The notes under the pieces: model-generated
The model's input: the letters and a program-made list of their open reading frames with translations, nothing else
Told to the model about the DNA's origin: nothing
Database searches by the model: none
Assembly (NCBI GenBank): GCA_020721745.1
Contig: DYMC01000116.1
Span: 1 to 5,733 of the forward strand
From: Lentisphaera sp.
GTDB taxonomy: Bacteria > Verrucomicrobiota > Lentisphaeria > Victivallales > GWF2-50-93
Reading direction: 5' to 3'
DNA: 5,733 bases
In this document: positions 1 through 4,830 of the stretch, one piece after another
How positions within the stretch are numbered: the stretch's first letter is position 1
Layout: each line of letters opens with the position of its first letter
Position numbers and translations under genes: made by a program

Positions 1-47
1 CGAGGGGATCAGACTAGTGTCTGTGGAGTGAGAAAGGGAGACAATCC

Positions 48-926
48 ATGAATTTGATTCTACGTTTTCTTGTTCTTGCGATTTTCGCATTTATCCTGCC
101 TGGTTCCGCGGACGCGCAGGACGCATCATCGGTTCCGAAGCGGATCGTCTCGCTCTCGCCTCCTGCGACGGAACAGATATTCATTCTCGGGGCCGGCGGC
201 AGGATAGTCGGATGCACGAGCTACTGCACCCGTCCGGCGGAGGCCGAGAAGAAGGAGAAGGTCGGGTCTCTTCGGGACATCAATCTGGAGAAGCTCGTTT
301 CGCTGTCTCCCGATCTGGTCCTGGCATCCTCGCTCACAAAGCCTTCAGTGGTCGAGAAACTCCGGGATTTCAAGATCAGGGTGCATGTGCAGGAGTCGCC
401 GAAGGACTTCAACAGGCTTCTGGAGCAGTTCGTCGAGCTCGGGGCGATCATCGGAGAGAGGGAAAAGGCTGCGAAAATCGCAAAGGATGCAGCCGAGAAG
501 CTTGCCAGGATTAAGAAGATTGGCTCTGCTGCCGCAGAAAAGCCAAAGGTGGCGTTTCAAGTCGGCGCCAAGCCGATGTATCTTTCCGGAAAAGACTCCT
601 TCGTAGGGGACTTCATCTCGCATGCCGGCGGTGTCAATGTGCTGGGCGATCGCAAAGGCGGGGTTTATTCGAGGGAGATGATAATCGCCGAGAACCCCGA
701 CGTAATACTGCTCTCCGCCATGGGATTCGCGACTGACGAGGAAAAGATGGAATGGACAAGATTCGAGTCCATCTCTGCGGTGAGGAGCGGGAGAATATTC
801 CTGCTGGAGTCCTCCGAAGTGTGCAGTCCGAGCCCGCTCGAGCTTCCCGCCACCCTTGCGAAAATCGCGAAGATGCTCCACCCGGAACATTCGGAGGAGA
901 TTGACGAGGCGCTGGATGGGCCCTGA
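48..926 (+). CDS. Exported BtuF/FhuD-type ABC-importer substrate-binding protein
   Basis: This 292-residue protein looks like the periplasmic binding component of an ABC importer for vitamin B12, a siderophore or another metal chelate (Peripla_BP_2, the helical-backbone metal receptor group). Residues 1-23 form a signal peptide: a hydrophobic core at about 3-18, then an ADA cleavage site before Gln24. There is no lipobox cysteine, so it is predicted to be soluble. The mature start KRIVSLSPPATEQIFILGAG, then VGCTSYCTRP, VGSLRDINLEKLVSLSPDLV and a second-lobe region near GDFISHAGGVNVLG (188-200), follow the usual family order at a usual length. The ATG has a good ribosome site (GGGAG at 36-40, seven bases away). 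No permease or ATPase gene follows; any partner must lie upstream or elsewhere. The family is clear. The ligand is not: cobalamin is a guess from resemblance to BtuF. Its coding strand is G-rich, unlike the three downstream genes. Confidence 0.88.
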   Translation: MNLILRFLVLAIFAFILPGSADAQDASSVPKRIVSLSPPATEQIFILGAGGRIVGCTSYCTRPAEAEKKEKVGSLRDINLEKLVSLSPDLVLASSLTKPSVVEKLRDFKIRVHVQESPKDFNRLLEQFVELGAIIGEREKAAKIAKDAAEKLARIKKIGSAAAEKPKVAFQVGAKPMYLSGKDSFVGDFISHAGGVNVLGDRKGGVYSREMIIAENPDVILLSAMGFATDEEKMEWTRFESISAVRSGRIFLLESSEVCSPSPLELPATLAKIAKMLHPEHSEEIDEALDGP

Positions 927-984
927 ATCCGTTTCTGAGAACTGGCGGGATCGCGCCGTGCCTTGTGCATCCAAGGGAAGTGGC

Positions 985-1004
985 TTGCGCCGGGGACGGC
1001 GCAA
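985..1004. repeat. GC-rich palindromic hairpin (REP-like unit)
   Basis: TTGCGCCG and CGGCGCAA form a perfect 8-bp stem around a GGGA loop, 58 bases after the stop codon of the binding-protein gene. No T run follows, so it is not a standard intrinsic terminator, though it could stabilise or attenuate the transcript end. It is part of a 28-bp sequence (985-1012) that recurs perfectly, inverted, at 5656-5683. That points to a dispersed palindromic repeat rather than a gene-specific signal. Confidence 0.7.
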
Positions 1005-1071
1005 AGTACTTGAGGCCGATTGCCAACCGAGGTAATTGCAAAGCTCTTTTCGCGGGCATGCAACACGTGAT

Positions 1072-1076
1072 TTCAT
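1072..1076. repeat. Left target-site duplication TTCAT
   Basis: TTCAT directly abuts the left inverted repeat at 1077 and is repeated in the same orientation immediately after the right inverted repeat at 1341-1345. A 5-bp duplication fits IS1380-type transposition. Being intact, it suggests a fairly recent insertion with no rearrangement since. Confidence 0.75.
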
Positions 1077-1089
1077 CCTAAATTAAGCA

Positions 1090-1219
1090 GTTGGCCGCAT
1101 TTGCCGCAGATACGAGGCAGCAAGATGAAGCTGTAGTAACTACTGCAAGTCGCAGCCAACGAAGTCGAAGATCCCGAGGCCAATAGGCGCTCGGGATAGA
1201 TGTGGCAAATGCGGCCAAC
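1090..1219. repeat. Long inverted repeat inside the MITE
   Basis: GTTGGCCGCATTTGCC at 1090-1105 is perfectly complementary to GGCAAATGCGGCCAAC at 1204-1219. The pairing extends through one G-T pair and two more base pairs to 1108/1201. The enclosed 92 bases contain a smaller dyad, ATCCCGA at 1171-1177 with TCGGGAT at 1191-1197, and an imperfect hairpin at 1129-1145 (GCTGTAG, loop TAA, CTACTGC). Transcribed, this would be a long branched RNA stem. No coding sequence is credible here. Confidence 0.75.
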
Positions 1220-1268
1220 CCCGACGGGGTTGAAAATCGCAAAAAAATTGTCAACCCAAAAGGTTGAC
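1216..1268. other. Two adjacent hairpins in the right half of the MITE
   Basis: CAACCCC (1216-1222) and GGGGTTG (1226-1232) pair around a GAC loop. GTCAACC (1250-1256) and GGTTGAC (1262-1268) pair around CAAAA. Only short A-rich runs lie around them, so neither is a textbook rho-independent terminator on the + strand. For transcription on the - strand, the A run at 1241-1247 would read as a T tract directly after the second hairpin, so that hairpin could act as a terminator in that direction. Confidence 0.5.
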
Positions 1269-1316
1269 GGATCAAAAAATATAACAACTTAATTATCATA
1301 AACTTAAGTAAAAAAG
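1264..1316 (+). promoter_or_regulatory. Possible promoter region at the right end of the MITE
   Basis: This is the most AT-rich stretch of the window (1271-1320 has only nine G or C bases) and it lies upstream of the aminotransferase-dehydratase operon. TTGACG at 1264-1269 resembles a -35 box, but the nearest -10-like words (TATAAC at 1280-1285, TATCAT at 1294-1299) are at poor spacings of 10 and 24 bases. The call rests mainly on base composition and position. ISEcp1, the element whose ends these resemble, is known to carry an outward promoter that drives neighbouring genes; the parallel is inference. Confidence 0.25.
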
Positions 1317-1340
1317 CGATTTTCAACTGCTTTTTCTAGG

Positions 1341-1345
1341 TTCAT
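1341..1345. repeat. Right target-site duplication TTCAT
   Basis: This is the second copy of TTCAT, directly after the right inverted repeat of the 264-bp element. Removing the element and one copy restores an uninterrupted site, in which GGGCATGC (1054-1061) and GCATGCCC (1357-1364) become the arms of a palindrome about 26 bases apart. Confidence 0.75.
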
Positions 1346-1353
1346 ACATGTCA

Positions 1354-1428
1354 AGAGCATGCCCCCGCCTCTGGAGGGGACGCGCCCCGATGCCCTGTCG
1401 GGATCGGGATCAAGAGACTTGCGCGTCC
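1354..1428. repeat. GC-rich nested palindromic stretch in operon leader
   Basis: GGACGCG (1378-1384) pairs with CGCGTCC (1422-1428). Within the loop, CCCGA (1386-1390) can pair with TCGGG (1399-1403). Upstream, GGGG at 1376-1379 could alternatively pair with CCCC at 1385-1388. The stretch lies just upstream of the aminotransferase start and would form a folded 5' leader if transcription begins in or before the MITE. It looks like REP-type intergenic DNA, and I do not recognise it as a known riboswitch. Confidence 0.5.
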
Positions 1429-1445
1429 GGAGTTTTGCAATTGGC
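1428..1445. repeat. 18-bp dispersed repeat, copy A
   Basis: CGGAGTTTTGCAATTGGC occurs here, and its exact reverse complement occurs at 4709-4726, so the two copies flank the aminotransferase-dehydratase operon in inverted orientation. A third related copy (12 of 13 core bases) is at 1034-1046 in the same orientation as the 4709 copy. All three lie between genes. No function is recognised; it may be a piece of a dispersed intergenic repeat or a protein-binding site. Confidence 0.65.
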
Positions 1446-1518
1446 TCCCAAGTTTGAACTTCGCCAATTCCGTGGCATATTTAGCTCCCCTCAACACGAA
1501 AATGGAACTATAAACCAT

Positions 1519-2757
1519 ATGGACACCAAAAAGACTCCCGAAAAACATCTGATCAACTATCACAGAGCCTCCATCGGACACGAGGAGATAGAGGAGGTCG
1601 TCGCATGCCTCAAGTCGGGCTGGCTCACCACAGGCCCCCGCGTAAAACAATTCGAGACCGACTTCGCAAAGTTCATCGGCGCGAAATTCGCAGTCGCCAT
1701 GAACTCATGCACAGCAGCCCTCCACCTCGCCCTCGAGGCCATCGGACTCAAGGAAAATGAAATAGTGATAGTCCCCACAATGACCTTCGCCGCCACAGCC
1801 GAGGTAGTCAGATATTTCAACGCCATCCCGGTCTTCGCGGACTGCCTCGAGGACAACTACTGCATCGCTCCGGATGCCGTCCGCAACCTCTGCGAACAGA
1901 TCGAAAACGGCGGAAAAGTCAAGGGACTTCCCCGAAAACACGGCAGGATAAGGGCCATCATCCCAGTCCATTTTGGCGGCGCCCCTGCCGACATTCCCGC
2001 ACTTGCGAAAATCGCACGAAAATTCGGCGCCACCATCGTCGAAGACTGCGCACACGCATGCCCCAGCTTCTACACAAACTCGAAAGGCAAGCTCGTCAAG
2101 GCGGGGAGCGAAGCCGATGTCGCATGCTATTCCTTCTACGCGAACAAGACTATCACCACCGGCGAAGGCGGCATGGCCACGACCAACAATCCCGAATACG
2201 AGGACAGGATGAGGATAATGTCCCTCCACGGAATAAGCCGCGACGCATGGAAGCGCTTCACCGCAAGCGGATCCTGGCGATATGAAGTGGTCGCCCCCGG
2301 CTACAAATACAACATGCCGGACATCATGGGCGCACTGGGCATCCACCAGCTCAAGAAGGCCGACCTCTTCATGCGGCAGCGCGCGAAAATCGCAGGCCTG
2401 TACACCAGGCTTCTCAAAAAGCTCGACGGCATCGTCCTGCCGTCCGAAAAACCCGGGACCATCAGCTCCTGGCACATATACCCGGCCAGAATCCTGAAAG
2501 GCAGAAACAACGTCGAAAGGGATGAATTCATAGAGAGGATGAAGGAGGCCGGCATAGTCCCCAGCGTCCACTACATCCCGCTGCACCTCCATAAATACTA
2601 CAGGGACAAGTACGGGTTCGGCGACGGCGACTTCCCAGTCTCGGAGAAACTCTCCTCCGAATGCGTCTCCCTCCCAATATACCCCGGCATGGAGAAGGCC
2701 GATGTCGCCAGAGTGGCAAGAACAATGGCCGAAATCCTGGAAGGACCACGCCGATGA
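1519..2757 (+). CDS. DegT/DnrJ/EryC1-family PLP-dependent sugar aminotransferase
   Basis: This 412-residue fold-type-I aminotransferase is predicted to move an amino group from glutamate onto a 4-keto (less likely 3-keto) nucleotide sugar in the cytoplasm. Family marks are in order: GWLTTGPRVKQFE (34-46), the N-S-C-T-A-A-L-H-L phosphate-binding region (62-70), VPTMTFAATAEVV (85-97), PVHFGGAPAD (149-158), VEDCAHA with the pyridine-pairing Asp176, and SFYANKTITTGEGGM with Lys210 as the internal aldimine lysine. The length is normal. An upstream in-frame ATG at 1348 would add 57 residues, but that part is palindromic repeat DNA with no family similarity and begins three bases after a transposon target duplication, so I use 1519. 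No strong ribosome site precedes 1519, leaving the start slightly uncertain. Its stop overlaps the start of the dehydratase gene (ATGA). The likely substrate is that enzyme's product, as in PglE/PglF-type pathways, but the exact sugar cannot be read from sequence. Confidence 0.92.
   Translation: MDTKKTPEKHLINYHRASIGHEEIEEVVACLKSGWLTTGPRVKQFETDFAKFIGAKFAVAMNSCTAALHLALEAIGLKENEIVIVPTMTFAATAEVVRYFNAIPVFADCLEDNYCIAPDAVRNLCEQIENGGKVKGLPRKHGRIRAIIPVHFGGAPADIPALAKIARKFGATIVEDCAHACPSFYTNSKGKLVKAGSEADVACYSFYANKTITTGEGGMATTNNPEYEDRMRIMSLHGISRDAWKRFTASGSWRYEVVAPGYKYNMPDIMGALGIHQLKKADLFMRQRAKIAGLYTRLLKKLDGIVLPSEKPGTISSWHIYPARILKGRNNVERDEFIERMKEAGIVPSVHYIPLHLHKYYRDKYGFGDGDFPVSEKLSSECVSLPIYPGMEKADVARVARTMAEILEGPRR
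2739..2745 (+). promoter_or_regulatory. Ribosome binding site of the dehydratase gene
   Basis: GGAAGGA ends eight bases before the ATG at 2754, inside the last codons of the aminotransferase gene. It fixes the dehydratase start at the ATGA overlap rather than at an in-frame ATG at 2661, which would add 31 arginine-rich, non-homologous residues. The overlap suggests translational coupling of the two enzymes. Confidence 0.75.
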
Positions 2758-4640
2758 GCGCAATCTCCGCACTGAACAGAACTCTCGAGAGGATGGTCGC
2801 AGCCCTCTTCCCGGCCAAGAGCTTCTTCGCATTCCTCACCACATCCATGACCGTGGCTCTCTCCCTGGTGCTCGCATTCTATCTCCGCTTCGAACTCCAG
2901 TTCCCGGCAAAGGAGGTAATCTCCCTCGAGCGCGCCATCCCAGTCTTCATCTGCATCAAACTGCTGGTCTTCCTATTCTTCCGCATATACAGCGGAATGT
3001 GGCGCTACGTAAGCATATACGACATGATGCAGATACTCATGGCGAACGTGCTGGCCAGCGTGATCATCTTCTTCGGCGTGGCAGTATGGCAGACAAGCTA
3101 CTTCGCCAATTTCTCCCGCTCCGTGGTCGTCCTGGACTTCCTCATCTGCTTCCTGGCAATGTCCGGAAAAAGAATACTCGTGAGGATAATCCGCGAGGCG
3201 GCCTCCGTCGAAAGGGGACCCGGCACCATCAAGACCCTGATAGTCGGCTCCGCATCTCCGGCAAACAACCTCATACATTCCTTCTCGGCATTCCGCGGCA
3301 GAAGAGAGTTCTGCGGAATCGTCAGCGATGATTTGCAGGAGAGCATCCGCATCAGAGGAGTCAAGGTCCTGGGCAGGCTCGAATCGGTCGCGCAGTTCGC
3401 AAGGCAGTTCTCCGCCGACGAAATCCTCCTGCTCCCCCCATACTCCACACCATCCGCCATCAAGGACATCATGGACAAACTCGAAACCGAAAACGTGAAG
3501 TGCAAGCTCAGGATGCTGCCAAACTACACGGACATCGCCTCCGGCGCGATTGACGTGTCCACGATAAGAAACGTCGAGATCGAGGATCTGCTCGGACGCA
3601 AATCGGTGAAACTCGACAACACGGAGGTTGCGAAATTCGCAAAGGGCAAGAGAATACTGATAACCGGCGCCGGCGGAAGCATCGGCTCCGAACTCTGCAG
3701 GCAGATAGCCTCCTACGGACCGGCCAGCCTGATCGCCTTCGACATCTCGGAATTCAACCTCTACGAGATCTCGCGCAAGATGAGATCGTCTTTCCCGGAT
3801 CTCGAATTCAAAAGCGTCATCGGAGACATCAGGTCCGAACGGCATCTTGACATGGCCATGCAAGGCAAGGGCCTGGACGTAGTCTACCACGCCGCCGCAT
3901 ACAAACACGTGCCAATGATGGAGGAAAACCCGCTCCGCGCCTTCGAGACCAACGTCCTCGGCTCCGCAAACGTCTTCCTCGCAGCGGAAAAGCACGGTAT
4001 CAAAAGAGCCGTCATAATCTCCACCGACAAGGCCATATGCCCGACAAGCATAATGGGAGCCACAAAGAGGCTCTCCGAACGCATCGCCCTCGAACGCCCG
4101 CTCCACAAATGCGAATTCGTCGTCGTCCGCTTCGGGAATGTCCTCGACAGCAGCGGAAGCGTGATCCCGCTCTTCAAGGAGCAGATCAAAAACGGAGGCC
4201 CGATAACAGTGACATCCAAAAATGTCACCAGATACTTCATGTCCATCCCCGAAGCCGTGGACCTCGTCCTCCAGGCCGGAGCAATCGGAAAGGACAGGGA
4301 AATAATGGTCCTGGACATGGGCACCCCGGTGAAGATACATGACATGGCCAGGAAGCTTGTCGAGCTGTCAGGCTTCGTCCCGGGAAAGGACATCGAGATC
4401 AAGATCATAGGAATGCGCCCGGGAGAAAAGGAATACGAGGAGCTCCTCACCGACGAGGAGAAAGTCCACCGCACCCCATACGACCGCATTTTCGTGGCGA
4501 AGAAATCGGAAACCCCCGCAGAACCGGTCTCCATCGCGAAAATCGCAGAACTGACCGAAAAATGCGACAGCCCAGCCCTCTTCGAACTGCTCAAGACATA
4601 CATCCCGGAAAACAAGTTCCACGAAACTATCCGCGCCTGA
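2754..4640 (+). CDS. Membrane-anchored nucleotide-sugar 4,6-dehydratase (FlaA1/CapD/PglF/WbpM type)
   Basis: This 628-residue protein has the full long-form layout. There are four membrane segments (about 24-44, 62-80, 93-112, 122-137), then a first Rossmann-like domain (about 158-280), then an extended-SDR catalytic domain (about 298-570) facing the cytoplasm. The catalytic domain shows ILITGAGGSIGSELCRQI for NAD(P) binding, AAYKHVPMMEENPLRAFETN, and STDKAICPTSIMGATKR. Here Ser423, Met434 and Lys438 form the S-M-K arrangement of WbpM-like enzymes, where Met replaces the usual SDR Tyr. Asp425-Lys426 match the DK pair important in PglF. TRYFMSIPEAV and GMRPGEKEYEELL complete the family. The expected reaction is UDP-GlcNAc to the UDP-4-keto-6-deoxy sugar, feeding the upstream aminotransferase for surface polysaccharide or glycoprotein synthesis. 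The first Rossmann domain lacks the normal GxGxxG (it reads GSASPA at 165-170), and VLDSSGS has Asp465 where Gly or Ala is usual. Family call very sure, substrate likely but unproven. Confidence 0.94.
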   Translation: MSAISALNRTLERMVAALFPAKSFFAFLTTSMTVALSLVLAFYLRFELQFPAKEVISLERAIPVFICIKLLVFLFFRIYSGMWRYVSIYDMMQILMANVLASVIIFFGVAVWQTSYFANFSRSVVVLDFLICFLAMSGKRILVRIIREAASVERGPGTIKTLIVGSASPANNLIHSFSAFRGRREFCGIVSDDLQESIRIRGVKVLGRLESVAQFARQFSADEILLLPPYSTPSAIKDIMDKLETENVKCKLRMLPNYTDIASGAIDVSTIRNVEIEDLLGRKSVKLDNTEVAKFAKGKRILITGAGGSIGSELCRQIASYGPASLIAFDISEFNLYEISRKMRSSFPDLEFKSVIGDIRSERHLDMAMQGKGLDVVYHAAAYKHVPMMEENPLRAFETNVLGSANVFLAAEKHGIKRAVIISTDKAICPTSIMGATKRLSERIALERPLHKCEFVVVRFGNVLDSSGSVIPLFKEQIKNGGPITVTSKNVTRYFMSIPEAVDLVLQAGAIGKDREIMVLDMGTPVKIHDMARKLVELSGFVPGKDIEIKIIGMRPGEKEYEELLTDEEKVHRTPYDRIFVAKKSETPAEPVSIAKIAELTEKCDSPALFELLKTYIPENKFHETIRA

Positions 4641-4666
4641 ACGCAGCCACCGCTCCACGGACCACG

Positions 4667-4695
4667 TTGACAACGCTCCCAGCCACCATAAGCTT
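4667..4695 (+). promoter_or_regulatory. Possible promoter of the pseudopilin gene
   Basis: TTGACA at 4667-4672 is a perfect sigma-70 -35 box, 27 bases after the dehydratase stop. The -10 candidates are weak: TAAGCT at 4689-4694 (16-base spacer) or CATAAG at 4687-4692 (14-base spacer). If used, it gives a leader of roughly 130 bases before the pseudopilin start. The pseudopilin gene is likely its own unit, given the 190-base gap, but no terminator for the preceding operon is visible. Confidence 0.3.
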
Positions 4696-4708
4696 GTAAA
4701 CGGCCTGG

Positions 4709-4726
4709 GCCAATTGCAAAACTCCG
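4709..4726. repeat. 18-bp dispersed repeat, copy B (inverted)
   Basis: GCCAATTGCAAAACTCCG is the exact reverse complement of 1428-1445. It lies between the dehydratase and pseudopilin genes, about 100 bases before the latter. With copy A it brackets the glycan operon, an arrangement that could allow inversion of about 3.3 kb by recombination, though 18 bp is short for that. Beyond it, 4727-4814 shows no structure I can support. Confidence 0.65.
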
Positions 4727-4814
4727 CGACATTCACAGCATTCTAACCAGTGACTATCGAAACCAAAACACTAGCCAGCTATCTTGATGCCCGACGTAAC
4801 TTCAGCACAAAATA

Positions 4815-4820
4815 GAGGAG
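4815..4820 (+). promoter_or_regulatory. Ribosome binding site of the pseudopilin gene
   Basis: GAGGAG ends ten bases before the ATG at 4831 and is followed by the A-rich stretch AAGAAAAG. It supports 4831 as the start and gives the unusually long 28-residue leader before the pilin-type cleavage site. Confidence 0.7.
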
Positions 4821-4830
4821 AAGAAAAGCC

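Larger units (their letters stand above)
1077..1340. mobile_element. 264-bp MITE with IS1380-like ends
   Basis: This non-coding element is bounded by imperfect terminal inverted repeats of 17 bp: CCTAAATTAAGCAGTTG at 1077-1093 and, read from the other strand, CCTAGAAAAAGCAGTTG at 1324-1340 (14 of 17 identical). TTCAT lies directly outside both ends (1072-1076 and 1341-1345), a 5-bp target-site duplication. No transposase or fragment of one is recognisable inside, so it would be a non-autonomous passenger moved in trans. From memory, IS1380-family elements make 4-5-bp duplications and ISEcp1 has ends beginning CCTAGATT and CCTAAATT, which closely match the two ends here; the family assignment is inference. 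The interior is structured: long dyad 1090-1108/1201-1219, hairpin 1216-1232, hairpin 1250-1268, dyad 1229-1240/1316-1327. The part near the right end is about 80% AT. It sits between the binding-protein gene and the glycan operon. Confidence 0.8.

Noticed and set aside
985..1012. Intrinsic terminator of the binding-protein gene
   Set aside because: The hairpin is strong but is followed by AGTACTTGAGG with no T run, and the same sequence recurs elsewhere in inverted orientation, which favours a dispersed repeat.
1090..1219. Integron attC site
   Set aside because: The arms read GTTGGCC...GGCCAAC, the opposite order to the RYYYAAC...GTTRRRY boxes of attC, and no integrase or cassette array is present. 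The TTCAT duplication and outer inverted ends explain it better as a transposable element.
1216..1268. CRISPR-like repeats, suggested by the CCCCGACGGGG hairpin followed by TTGAAA
   Set aside because: The hairpin occurs once. There is no regular repeat-spacer pattern and there are no cas genes.
1078..1326. Possible 82-residue minus-strand protein within the MITE
   Set aside because: It spans the inverted repeats and hairpins, lacks a convincing ribosome site, and resembles no transposase. Its hydrophobic start comes from the AT-rich end of the element.
1502..1513. Three-codon leader ORF (Met-Glu-Leu-stop) just before the aminotransferase
   Set aside because: It has no ribosome site and such short frames are common by chance. 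There is no codon run that suggests attenuation.
1348..1518. 57-residue N-terminal extension of the aminotransferase from an upstream ATG
   Set aside because: It starts three bases after a transposon target duplication, runs through palindromic repeat DNA, contains one copy of the dispersed 18-bp repeat, and has no similarity to the family. The protein from 1519 has the normal family length.
1705..2832. Long open frame of 375 codons on the minus strand opposite the aminotransferase
   Set aside because: It is also a shadow of a well-supported gene and has no motif of its own.
2973..4340. Long open frame of 455 codons on the minus strand opposite the dehydratase
   Set aside because: The + strand encodes a protein with unmistakable family motifs throughout. 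The antisense frame has a low-complexity, Asp/Glu/Val/Gly-rich translation typical of a shadow of GC-biased codons and no recognisable domain.
4701..4726. Sigma-54 promoter upstream of the pseudopilin gene
   Set aside because: GG at 4702-4703 and GC at 4716-4717 are 12 bases apart rather than the required 10, and the rest of the -24 consensus is missing.
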